A stretch of 5,852 nucleotides of DNA, from contig DRHE01000137.1 in NCBI GenBank assembly GCA_011049745.1, positions 1-5,852 on the forward strand, given 5' to 3'. Below the pieces are notes generated by a model. It did not search any database. It was not told the origin of the DNA and was given only the letters and a program-made list of their open reading frames with translations. Origin of the DNA: Spirochaetales bacterium (lineage in GTDB: Bacteria; Spirochaetota; Spirochaetia; SZUA-6; DRHE01). A program made the translations under genes and the position numbers. Positions 1 to 5,316 of this stretch are shown in pieces; the first letter of the stretch is position 1; the number at the start of each line of letters is the position of its first letter.

Positions 1-748
1 CGAAATTTCCGGCAATCAACCTGGCAGGAAAACCCAATTCACTCTCCAGGGCAGGGGAAAAGGGTATGGAGCCTAAAAGGGGAACCGCGCTCTCTTTGCA
101 CATTTTCTTTACATGATTCCCCGAAACCGAACTCATCGATGATATTGATGACATCGATGACATTATTGAGCTCTCATTCCAGTTATTGCTCATGTTTTCA
201 ACAACCCCCAGAATCGGCATGTTCAACTCCAGGAATAGGGAGAGCAATCTCTTAACAACGCCGGCGGAGACACATGACGGCGAGGAGATGATTATACTTT
301 CACTCCTCCTCATAAAGCGCACCAGGTCCAGAGCCTCATCACCAATTCCCGGAGGCATATCAACGATCAGGAAATCGAGCTCACCCCAGATGGTGACTGT
401 TAGCAGCTCTATAATGGCATTGGAGACATCACTTCCCCGTAGAGGCACCGGCTCATCTCCGGTAAAACTGGCAATGGACATGAAGTTCAGATCAAATGGA
501 GCCTTCAGGGGCAGGATACCGTGAGCCTCCTCGGGAAAGGAAAGGTCTGTATCAAGGATTATGTGCGCTGAGGCGCCCTGCAGGTCCAGGTCCAGCAGGC
601 CGGTGCGGAATCCCTTTTTTGCCAGGATAAGCGCGGAAACCGCTGAGCATAGACTTTTACCCACTCCGCCCTTGCCGCTGGCAAAGACCAGGATTTTTTT
701 TATTCCGGAGAGCCGCTTTTCAATTACAGCAGTTCTGGGGTCAATCAC
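1..748 (-). CDS. hypB: Mrp/MinD-type HypB, hydrogenase nickel-insertion ATPase (partial, 3' end outside window)
   Basis: Cytoplasmic P-loop ATPase of the SIMIBI class, predicted to work with HypA in loading nickel into [NiFe]-hydrogenase. About 249 residues are visible and the C-terminus runs off the left edge. Seen: deviant Walker A KGGVGKS (residues 26-32, signature lysine K26), a LLDLDLQGAS switch I region (51-60), and DFLIVDMPPG Walker B/switch II (125-134). The GTG start at 748-746 overlaps the hypA stop (GTGA), so the two are translationally coupled. Known: Thermococcales use an Mrp/MinD-type ATPase as HypB, unrelated to the bacterial GTPase HypB. The N-terminus (IDPR..xxIEKRL), GEPxxPLRG-like loop and ELDFLIVDMPPG match that group as I recall it. 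The CxxC of iron-sulfur-carrier Mrp/NBP35 proteins is absent: after the GVVENM segment there is a Ser/Met-rich repeat (about 193-210). The alternative is a generic Mrp ATPase; hypA coupling argues against it. Confidence 0.8.
   Translation of the reverse strand, partial: MIDPRTAVIEKRLSGIKKILVFASGKGGVGKSLCSAVSALILAKKGFRTGLLDLDLQGASAHIILDTDLSFPEEAHGILPLKAPFDLNFMSIASFTGDEPVPLRGSDVSNAIIELLTVTIWGELDFLIVDMPPGIGDEALDLVRFMRRSESIIISSPSCVSAGVVKRLLSLFLELNMPILGVVENMSNNWNESSIMSSMSSISSMSSVSGNHVKKMCKESAVPLLGSIPFSPALESELGFPARLIAGNF
134..169. repeat. four-unit imperfect 9-bp tandem repeat inside the ATPase gene
   Basis: Four consecutive 9-base units on the plus strand: CATCGATGA (134-142), TATTGATGA (143-151), CATCGATGA (152-160) and CATTATTGA (161-169). 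Units 1 and 3 are identical. Read on the minus strand in the ATPase frame they encode a repeated Ser-Ser-(Met/Ile) tripeptide. The unit is a multiple of three, so gain or loss of a unit keeps the frame. Confidence 0.8.
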
Positions 749-1161
749 ACTTCCTCCAGGATTATAGAGCCAATCGAAACACCGCGTCCCTTAATTACCC
801 TGAAATCGGGACTGCCGCAGCCGGGACAACGGATAAATACATGGGCCGCTTCAGGCAGGAAGTGAATTGCTTCTCTCTCATCTTCACTCAAATCTTCCTG
901 ATCCTTTAAAGTCCACTCCCGCTTACAGACGTTGCAGCCAAAGAGAGCCGGATCGGTCTCGATATGGATTACATCTTCATTAAAAGGATAATCAGCCAGC
1001 ATGGTGTTGAGACCGCTGCGGAAGATCTCCTCATCTATTTCCTGCAGCTCGCCAAAAAGCAGGTTAACAGATTTAACCTGAAGGCTTTTTCCCTGTTCCT
1101 GTTCATTCAGGTGCCTCTTTACACTCTCCAGTACAGCTTCCGCCAGTGCCCATTCATGCAT
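745..1161 (-). CDS. hypA: HypA, hydrogenase nickel metallochaperone (long zinc-domain form)
   Basis: Nickel chaperone that delivers Ni to the hydrogenase large-subunit precursor together with HypB; cytoplasmic. From the MHEW start it has 138 residues. Seen: N-terminal MHEWALAEA with Met1-His2, the family's nickel site, and two zinc-binding pairs, CNVC (76-79) and CPGC (112-115). The pairs are 32 residues apart, against about 13 in E. coli HypA; this longer insert with IHFLPE (99-104) is like Thermococcales HypA. His100 aligns, from memory, with the extra nickel ligand (His98) described there. Start choice: an in-frame ATG lies three codons upstream (1170), but nickel binding needs His at position 2, and the likely promoter -10 lies at 1172-1177, so transcription should begin downstream of 1170. 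No Shine-Dalgarno is visible, so the mRNA may be nearly leaderless. Its stop overlaps the ATPase gene by 4 bases. Confidence 0.92.
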   Translation of the reverse strand: MHEWALAEAVLESVKRHLNEQEQGKSLQVKSVNLLFGELQEIDEEIFRSGLNTMLADYPFNEDVIHIETDPALFGCNVCKREWTLKDQEDLSEDEREAIHFLPEAAHVFIRCPGCGSPDFRVIKGRGVSIGSIILEEV

Positions 1162-1171
1162 AATGAGCATA

Positions 1172-1200
1172 TTTTTAGATCATTACAACAAAATGGTCAA
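1172..1200 (-). promoter_or_regulatory. candidate sigma70-type promoter for hypA
   Basis: On the minus strand a -35 TTGACC (1200-1195) is separated by 17 bases from a -10 TAAAAA (1177-1172). The predicted transcription start falls near 1165-1166, only a few bases before the MHEW start codon at 1161. The NikR palindrome lies more than 50 bases upstream of this -35, so NikR need not control it. The -10 is only a 4/6 match. Confidence 0.4.
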
Positions 1201-1236
1201 CCGTTTAGAAAGTATTGATAATTTGTTTGAGAAAGC

Positions 1237-1269
1237 TTGACAGAGAGTGTAATTCGTGTTACATATTAT
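1237..1269 (+). promoter_or_regulatory. candidate promoter of the nickel-import operon
   Basis: A perfect -35 hexamer TTGACA lies at 1237-1242. The -10 is ambiguous: TACATA at 1260-1265 has ideal 17-base spacing but a poor match, while TATTAT at 1264-1269 is a 5/6 match at a long 21-base spacing. Either -10 sits within the NikR palindrome (1256-1282), so bound NikR would block RNA polymerase. The resulting leader would be about 45 bases before the first ATG. Confidence 0.6.
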
Positions 1270-1282
1270 TTATTCGTAACAC
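1256..1282. promoter_or_regulatory. NikR operator, GTGTTAC-N13-GTAACAC
   Basis: GTGTTAC at 1256-1262 and GTAACAC at 1276-1282 form a perfect 7-base inverted repeat with a 13-base AT-rich spacer. This agrees with the GTGTTAC-N13/14-GTAACAC recognition sequence described for NikR of Geobacter-type bacteria, and differs from the E. coli GTATGA-N16-TCATAC operator. It overlaps the -10 of the importer promoter, which fits repression of nickel import when nickel is plentiful. A nikR gene is present at the far end of the operon. No second copy was seen in the window. Confidence 0.85.
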
Positions 1283-1316
1283 TATGAGGATAAATATCCG
1301 AATAAAGGAAGTTCCA

Positions 1317-2141
1317 ATGCGTGTTAATCGAATGTCTCTTCTACTTTGGCTTATACTCTCTCTTTCCTATTTCTCCTTTGCAGGCGGACAGAAGCAAGAG
1401 GTAGAGGGAGACACAACATTACAGGCTCCATCTTCCCGGACGGGCACGATTATCTTTACTGCCAATGGTGAAGATTTTGTGCGAAAAGGCTTCATTGACA
1501 GGCAGGGCTGGTCTATTTCCTTTGACCGTCTTTACATCAACCTGCTCGACCCCACCGCCTATATGTCTTCCGGGCAGCGTGCTGTTTTAAAAGGGGCCTA
1601 CTGGGTCGATCTGGCGGCAGGCGATGATGAGGCTGAGCCGGTTGAGATAGGCCGTCTTTCAGAAATCCCGGCTGGAAACTACCAGGCTCTAAAGTTCAAG
1701 ATCCGAAAGAAAAGCAGTGGCTCCTTTCAGGGCTGCTCCATGGTCCTGATCGGCCGGGCAGAGAAAAAAGCTCTTTCAGTGCCTTTCATAATCAAACTTG
1801 AAGAGGAGATGGATTTTGACGGCAGAGAAGGGTATGTGGGCGAAGAGCTTAAGGGGATGCTGCTTCCGGGGAAAGTGACGAGCGTAGAAATGACCTTTCA
1901 TTTTGATCACATTTTCGGAGACCGGGAGGCCGCCGCAGATGATCACATCAATACCGGTTCCGTGGGCTTTGATTTTTTCAACCAATTTGCACAGAACGGT
2001 AAGGTGGATCTCTGCCAATCTGAAATGAAAAAGGCCGCCCGCTACGACACTCTGGTCAGGGCCATCTGGAGCCTCGGCCACCTCGGCGAAGGCCACTGCG
2101 CTGTAGCCAATCAATCCTCAGCAGGGGAGCTCAAAGAATGA
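1317..2141 (+). CDS. secreted protein of unknown function, first gene of the nickel-import operon
   Basis: I do not recognise the family. It is 274 residues with an N-terminal signal peptide (hydrophobic about 7-21, probable cleavage after SFA at 20-22), giving a mature protein that starts GGQKQE. There is no lipobox cysteine and no other clear membrane span, so it is likely periplasmic or surface-exposed. The body looks beta-rich. The C-terminal third has a cluster of possible metal ligands: H195, D197, H198, D202, D208, D209, H210, then C233, H255, H260 and C261 (in GEGHC). Start choice: ATG 1317 has a good Shine-Dalgarno (AAAGGAAG, 1304-1311); in-frame starts at 1215 and 1284 have none, and 1215 lies upstream of the promoter. 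It overlaps nikL by ATGA. It stands where NikK occurs in NikKLMQO systems but I do not see the usual NikK (DUF4198-like) features. A nickel-capture or delivery role is inference from context. Confidence 0.75.
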   Translation: MRVNRMSLLLWLILSLSYFSFAGGQKQEVEGDTTLQAPSSRTGTIIFTANGEDFVRKGFIDRQGWSISFDRLYINLLDPTAYMSSGQRAVLKGAYWVDLAAGDDEAEPVEIGRLSEIPAGNYQALKFKIRKKSSGSFQGCSMVLIGRAEKKALSVPFIIKLEEEMDFDGREGYVGEELKGMLLPGKVTSVEMTFHFDHIFGDREAAADDHINTGSVGFDFFNQFAQNGKVDLCQSEMKKAARYDTLVRAIWSLGHLGEGHCAVANQSSAGELKE

Positions 2142-2593
2142 CCGGTGAGGCCCGGGCCGTGGCCGCCCTTTTCGGGCTGATGCTCTGTGCCTCGACCCCC
2201 CTCCTCTACTGCCACGGAACTATATACGAGGTACTCACAGGAGGCGTTGTCGGCATCAGGGCCTCCTTCGACACCGGCGAACCTATGGCCTCGGCCCGGG
2301 TACTGATCTTTGCTCCGGGTGAAACCGAAAAATACTACGAAACAAAGACTGACCGGAATGGAATTGTCTGCTTCAGTCCTGACAGGAAAGGCATGTGGGT
2401 GATCCAGGTGTTGGCCGAGGGAGGACACGGCCTGCGGGTCAATCTCCCGGTAGACTCCTCCATGAGCGCGCAGCAGAGAGCAGAGAGCGCTTCGGGCAGT
2501 TCTTACCTGCAGAAGATTATCATGGCGATCGTCGTGGCCTGGGGGTTTATCGCCACCGGCCTTTTCTTTAGCCGAAAAAGGGGCAAACAGTAA
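2138..2593 (+). CDS. nikL: NikL-like extracytoplasmic accessory subunit of the nickel ECF transporter
   Basis: Predicted membrane-anchored accessory protein of a NikKLMQO-type importer, with its main domain outside the cytoplasm. Seen in 151 residues: an N-terminal signal or anchor segment (about 8-24), then Cys25-His26-Gly, a beta-sandwich-like domain (about 28-105) with the pattern DTGEPMASARVLIFAPG and TDRNGIVCFSPDRKGMWVIQVL typical of carboxypeptidase-regulatory-like folds, a flexible Ser/Ala-rich linker (106-121), a transmembrane helix (about 124-144) and a basic cytoplasmic end (SRKRGK). This topology and its place directly before nikM fit NikL. A histidine next to the expected signal-peptide cleavage site is common in such proteins and may help nickel capture (inference). 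The ATG overlaps the previous stop (ATGA), with GGGGAG about 8 bases upstream. Its last base is the first of the nikM ATG (TAATG). Confidence 0.75.
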   Translation: MTGEARAVAALFGLMLCASTPLLYCHGTIYEVLTGGVVGIRASFDTGEPMASARVLIFAPGETEKYYETKTDRNGIVCFSPDRKGMWVIQVLAEGGHGLRVNLPVDSSMSAQQRAESASGSSYLQKIIMAIVVAWGFIATGLFFSRKRGKQ

Positions 2594-3228
2594 TGCATAT
2601 TTCCGACGGCGTTCTGGACATAAAAATCATTGCCGGGGGATTCACTGCCGCGGCCGGCTTAACTGCCCTGGCGCTGAAAAAGGTTAAGAGTGATGACATT
2701 CCCCGGCTGGCGGTAATGGGGGCATTTTTCTTCGTCTCCTCCCTGATACACTTTAAGGTGGGGATTACTTCAATCCATCTAACCTTTATCGGTTTAATGG
2801 GAATTATTCTGGGCATCCCCTCCATCCTGGCCATTCTAACCGGGCTCTTCTTTCAAGCAGTGATGTTTCAACATGGAGGTATCTCCACCCTGGGTGTCAA
2901 TACCGTAATCTTCGGCCTGCCCGCTCTATTGGTATATGGAGCCTTCCTGCCCCTGGCTAAAAGGTGGAAGGGCCGCCCATTTTGTTTAAGCCTGGCCGGT
3001 GGTATCCTCGCCGGGCTGACCATCCTGACAGCCGCCGGGCTTATCCTGGTGATCATCAGGTTTTCAGGAGATGAGTTTACCGGTATCGCCTTTGTCTTTT
3101 CTGCCGCCCATGGAATACTCGCTTTGGTGGAAGGGGTCATCACCTTCTTCATACTCCGGCGATTGCTTAAAATAAAACCTGAGATGCTCTATGCTTATAA
3201 AGCCGGCACTCTGGAATCTTCCGGCTGA
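2593..3228 (+). CDS. nikM: NikM/CbiM-family nickel-binding S component of ECF transporter
   Basis: Integral membrane substrate-binding subunit of the importer, 211 residues, a usual length for NikM/CbiM. Seen: the invariant N-terminal MHISDGVLD (family MHIPDG-like), in which the Met1 amino group and His2 bind the metal ion, and the TSIHLTFIGLMGIILG segment (about 59-74), whose His62 matches the conserved second histidine of CbiM/NikM. About six hydrophobic segments follow. Cobalt (CbiM) and nickel (NikM) members look alike; nickel is preferred here because of the NikR operator, nikR and hypA next door and the absence of cobalamin genes and of CbiN. Start is fixed by the MHI motif and AAGGGG about 9 bases upstream. 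The ATG shares one base with the nikL stop, implying coupled translation. Confidence 0.93.
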   Translation: MHISDGVLDIKIIAGGFTAAAGLTALALKKVKSDDIPRLAVMGAFFFVSSLIHFKVGITSIHLTFIGLMGIILGIPSILAILTGLFFQAVMFQHGGISTLGVNTVIFGLPALLVYGAFLPLAKRWKGRPFCLSLAGGILAGLTILTAAGLILVIIRFSGDEFTGIAFVFSAAHGILALVEGVITFFILRRLLKIKPEMLYAYKAGTLESSG

Positions 3229-3240
3229 GCCATTACTGTT

Positions 3241-3990
3241 ATGGAACTTGACCAATACGCCCGGCTGCGATCTCCGATCCATACCTGGGATGCCCGCTGG
3301 AAACTTATAGCTATAGTGCCGCTGATTTTCGTCTGTGCGGCAGTGAAGCATGCCCCTGGCCTGCTGTGTGCAGCCTTAGTCTCTTCAACTATGGTGATTA
3401 TTTCCGGACTCCCCATTCGACATGTACTGAAGATCCTTAAAGGGCCCTTTTATTTTATAATCATCATGACACCTGTGCTGATGCTCACATCAGGGGGAGA
3501 ACGGCTTATTTCCTGGAAAGTGGTCAGCGTGTACAGGAGCGGCCTTTATATAGCGGCACGACTGGCAATAAAAGCCCTGAGCATCATGCTTCTCTTTATC
3601 TGCCTCTTTGGCACTGCCCGGTTCCAGGAATCGATGAAGGCTATGGAATTCTTCAAGCTGCCGCCGATTCTCCTTTCCCTTTTATTCTTCACTTACCGTT
3701 ACATCTTTTTGTATTTGGAAGAGTTCGGCAAGCTGCTCACTGCGGCCAGGTTGAGGGGGTACACTCTCTTAAGGGGGCTTAAAGGTTTGAAGTCTACAGT
3801 TAGTATCCTGGTAACCCTGCTCATCAGGAGCTACGAGCAGAGCGAGCGGGTTTACGCAGCCATGAGGCTCCGAGGATACACAGGTGCTTTCCCCACGTTG
3901 TGTCATTTTAAAACTCAAGCGTCGGATGTACTAAAAACCTCTCTGCTTCTCAGCCTTTCAGTCCTCATAGTATACATGGATGTACTGTGA
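3241..3990 (+). CDS. nikQ: NikQ/CbiQ-family (EcfT) transmembrane coupling protein
   Basis: Transmembrane energy-coupling subunit that joins the S component NikM to the ATPase NikO, 249 residues. Seen: hydrophobic segments at about 22-60, 68-84, 105-124, 142-159, 185-196 and 233-248, and the two EcfT coupling motifs, AARLRGY (168-174) and AMRLRGY (207-213), which dock onto the ATPase pair. The N-terminus (RLRSPIHTWDARWKL) is typical of CbiQ. It lies 12 bases after nikM and its stop overlaps the nikO GTG start. No convincing Shine-Dalgarno precedes ATG 3241, so initiation may depend on ribosomes leaving nikM. Confidence 0.93.
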   Translation: MELDQYARLRSPIHTWDARWKLIAIVPLIFVCAAVKHAPGLLCAALVSSTMVIISGLPIRHVLKILKGPFYFIIIMTPVLMLTSGGERLISWKVVSVYRSGLYIAARLAIKALSIMLLFICLFGTARFQESMKAMEFFKLPPILLSLLFFTYRYIFLYLEEFGKLLTAARLRGYTLLRGLKGLKSTVSILVTLLIRSYEQSERVYAAMRLRGYTGAFPTLCHFKTQASDVLKTSLLLSLSVLIVYMDVL

Positions 3991-4739
3991 AAGAGAATTT
4001 TATCCTTACGCTTGAGAATTTAAGCTTCTCCTACCCGGATAAAAGCGATGTCCTGAAAGAGGTGTGTTTCCGGATTTCCAGTAGCGAGCATGTCGGCCTG
4101 GTCGGCCCCAACGGCTCCGGAAAGACAACCCTTTTTCTCCTGCTCTGCGGTATCCTTACCCCTCAATCCGGCAGGATTACAGCCATGGGAAAAAGAGTGG
4201 CCGCCGGACGCTTCAACCCCAACATTGCTTACCTGTTTCAGTCGCCGGAAGATCAGCTGTTTTCAACAACGCTCTTTGATGATGTCACCTTCGGTCCGCT
4301 GAATATGGCACTGCCCCAGGAGGAGGTAGAACTTCGGGCAGCCCGATCTTTGGAGCAGGTGGGCTGCAGTTCTCTGTCAGAGCGTGCTCCCCATCATCTT
4401 TCCGGTGGGGAGAAGCGCCTGGCCGCTTTTGCCACAGTGCTTTCCATGATGCCTGATATCATCCTGCTCGATGAGCCCACCTCCAATCTGGACAGCCTGA
4501 ACCGGAGGAATGTCATCAACATTATTCGGCAGATGAAGCAGACCCTGATGATCTGCTCACACGATCTTGAGTTCCTGCTGGAAACATGCCAGCGGGTGAT
4601 CCTGATCGACCGGGGACGGATTATCAGGGAGGGACCGATAGTAGAACTCCTTTCCGATGAAAGGCTGATGAAGTCCCACAACCTGGAAAAGCCCCATTCC
4701 CTGACACCCCATAACCGCCTCTCTCACGATCATCGCTAA
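3987..4739 (+). CDS. nikO: NikO/CbiO-family ATP-binding subunit of nickel ECF transporter
   Basis: Cytoplasmic ABC ATPase, expected to act as a homodimer that powers NikM/NikQ. Seen in 250 residues: aromatic A-loop FSYPD (14-18), Walker A GPNGSGKTT (40-48), Q-loop at Gln85 in the FQSPEDQLF motif characteristic of CbiO/NikO/EcfA, signature LSGGE (138-142), Walker B IILLDE (158-163), D-loop SNLD (166-169) and switch His192. All catalytic elements are intact. The C-terminus carries a histidine-rich tail with His at 231, 237, 242, 247 and 249. It starts with GTG overlapping the nikQ stop (GTGA); an ATG start is not available. Only one ATPase gene is present, as usual for metal-specific ECF systems. 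Its stop is 5 bases from the stop of the oppositely directed nikR. Confidence 0.95.
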   Translation: MKENFILTLENLSFSYPDKSDVLKEVCFRISSSEHVGLVGPNGSGKTTLFLLLCGILTPQSGRITAMGKRVAAGRFNPNIAYLFQSPEDQLFSTTLFDDVTFGPLNMALPQEEVELRAARSLEQVGCSSLSERAPHHLSGGEKRLAAFATVLSMMPDIILLDEPTSNLDSLNRRNVINIIRQMKQTLMICSHDLEFLLETCQRVILIDRGRIIREGPIVELLSDERLMKSHNLEKPHSLTPHNRLSHDHR

Positions 4740-4744
4740 AGAGC

Positions 4745-5155
4745 CTATAACCCGGTGCCGGTTGTAGTGGCCACAAACTGACCATGCTTTACCCCACGGG
4801 TACTGATCAGGCCGTCCGCTATCCGTTTCACCTCCCCGGCTTTTCCCTTGAGCATCACTGCTTCCAGGCAGTTGTGCTCATCCAGGTGGGCGTGCAGGGA
4901 AGCAATGATCAGGCCGTAATTTCGGTGCTGTACATCGGTCAATTTCTGGGCCAGTTCAAGCTCATGATGGTTATAGACTAAGGTAGTCACCCCGGCAATT
5001 TCAGTCTCTTCATTGATCCATTCCCGCCGCACCAGGGCATCCCGGATAAGGTCTCGAATTGCTTCTGAACGGCTGGAATACCCCTCCTCTGCAAGAAGCA
5101 GGTCGAACTTGTTGAGTAAATCTTCCTTTAGAGACACACCGAATCGCTTTAACAT
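4745..5155 (-). CDS. nikR: NikR, nickel-responsive ribbon-helix-helix repressor
   Basis: Transcriptional repressor of nickel uptake, active as a tetramer when nickel is bound. It has 136 residues, the standard length. Seen: an N-terminal ribbon-helix-helix DNA-binding domain (1-45; beta strand RFGVSL, then SSRSEAIRDLIRDAL) and a C-terminal ACT-like domain with the full nickel site His77, His88, His90 and Cys96, matching E. coli His76, His87, His89 and Cys95. The start is ATG 5155-5153 with a strong GGAGAGGAG Shine-Dalgarno. It probably acts on the palindrome at 1256-1282. No such palindrome lies upstream of nikR, so autoregulation is not suggested. It converges on nikO with 5 bases between the stops. 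Confidence 0.96.
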   Translation of the reverse strand: MLKRFGVSLKEDLLNKFDLLLAEEGYSSRSEAIRDLIRDALVRREWINEETEIAGVTTLVYNHHELELAQKLTDVQHRNYGLIIASLHAHLDEHNCLEAVMLKGKAGEVKRIADGLISTRGVKHGQFVATTTGTGL

Positions 5156-5174
5156 GCTTTACTCCTCTCCTGAA

Positions 5175-5203
5175 ATCATAGCATAGAATTATTCCCATTG
5201 AAA
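5175..5203 (-). promoter_or_regulatory. candidate extended -10 promoter for nikR
   Basis: On the minus strand a weak -35 TTTCAA (5203-5198) is 17 bases from -10 TATGAT (5180-5175, 5/6), which is preceded by TGC, giving an extended -10 element. The Shine-Dalgarno of nikR follows within about 15 bases. There is no NikR-like palindrome over it. Confidence 0.45.
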
Positions 5204-5226
5204 TTGTCCTTTGCCACTTAATAATC

Positions 5227-5255
5227 TTGTTTTTTTACCGGACTTCTGTAATAAT
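5227..5255 (+). promoter_or_regulatory. candidate promoter for the PAS-domain gene
   Basis: TTGTTT (5227-5232) and AATAAT (5250-5255, 5/6) are 17 bases apart in an AT-rich region, about 60 bases before the likely ATG at 5317. The -35 is only a 3/6 match and such matches are common in AT-rich DNA. Confidence 0.25.
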
Positions 5256-5316
5256 TGAATAAGAACTTAGATAGGTCCAGGATCGCATTAATTGTAAGCT
5301 TTTTTTAAAACAACTT

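Noticed and set aside
186..767. Plus-strand open frames opposite the ATPase gene
   Set aside because: The minus strand encodes a complete set of P-loop ATPase motifs here; the plus-strand frames show no domain or ribosome binding site.
1288..1299. Small inverted repeat GGATA-AA-TATCC in the nik leader
   Set aside because: A 5-base stem with a 2-base loop is too weak and too easily found by chance in AT-rich DNA; it is not followed by a T-run and does not look like a riboswitch.
1215..1316. N-terminal extension of the secreted protein from ATG 1215 or ATG 1284
   Set aside because: The extension contains the TTGACA promoter and the NikR palindrome, has no Shine-Dalgarno, and would bury the signal peptide. 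ATG 1317 has AAAGGAAG at good spacing.
1162..1316. Nickel/cobalt or cobalamin riboswitch ahead of the importer
   Set aside because: The leader after the predicted start is only about 45 bases, far too short for either aptamer, and a NikR operator already explains the regulation.
1776..2428. Long open frames antisense to the secreted-protein and nikL genes
   Set aside because: They lack start signals and recognisable domains and lie opposite genes with signal peptides, membrane segments and coupled stops; they are most simply shadows of the coding strand.
2593..3228. Cobalt transporter CbiM instead of NikM
   Set aside because: Sequence alone cannot exclude it, but NikR, its operator, hypA and the lack of CbiN or cobalamin genes all favour nickel.
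4748..4765. ACCCGG/CCGGTT near-palindrome at the 3' end of nikR as a bidirectional terminator
   Set aside because: The stem is interrupted by an extra C, has almost no loop, and lacks a T-run on either side; it lies inside nikR coding sequence.
5291..5310. Run of T after AAGC at 5297-5306 as a terminator
   Set aside because: No GC-rich stem precedes the T-run on either strand.
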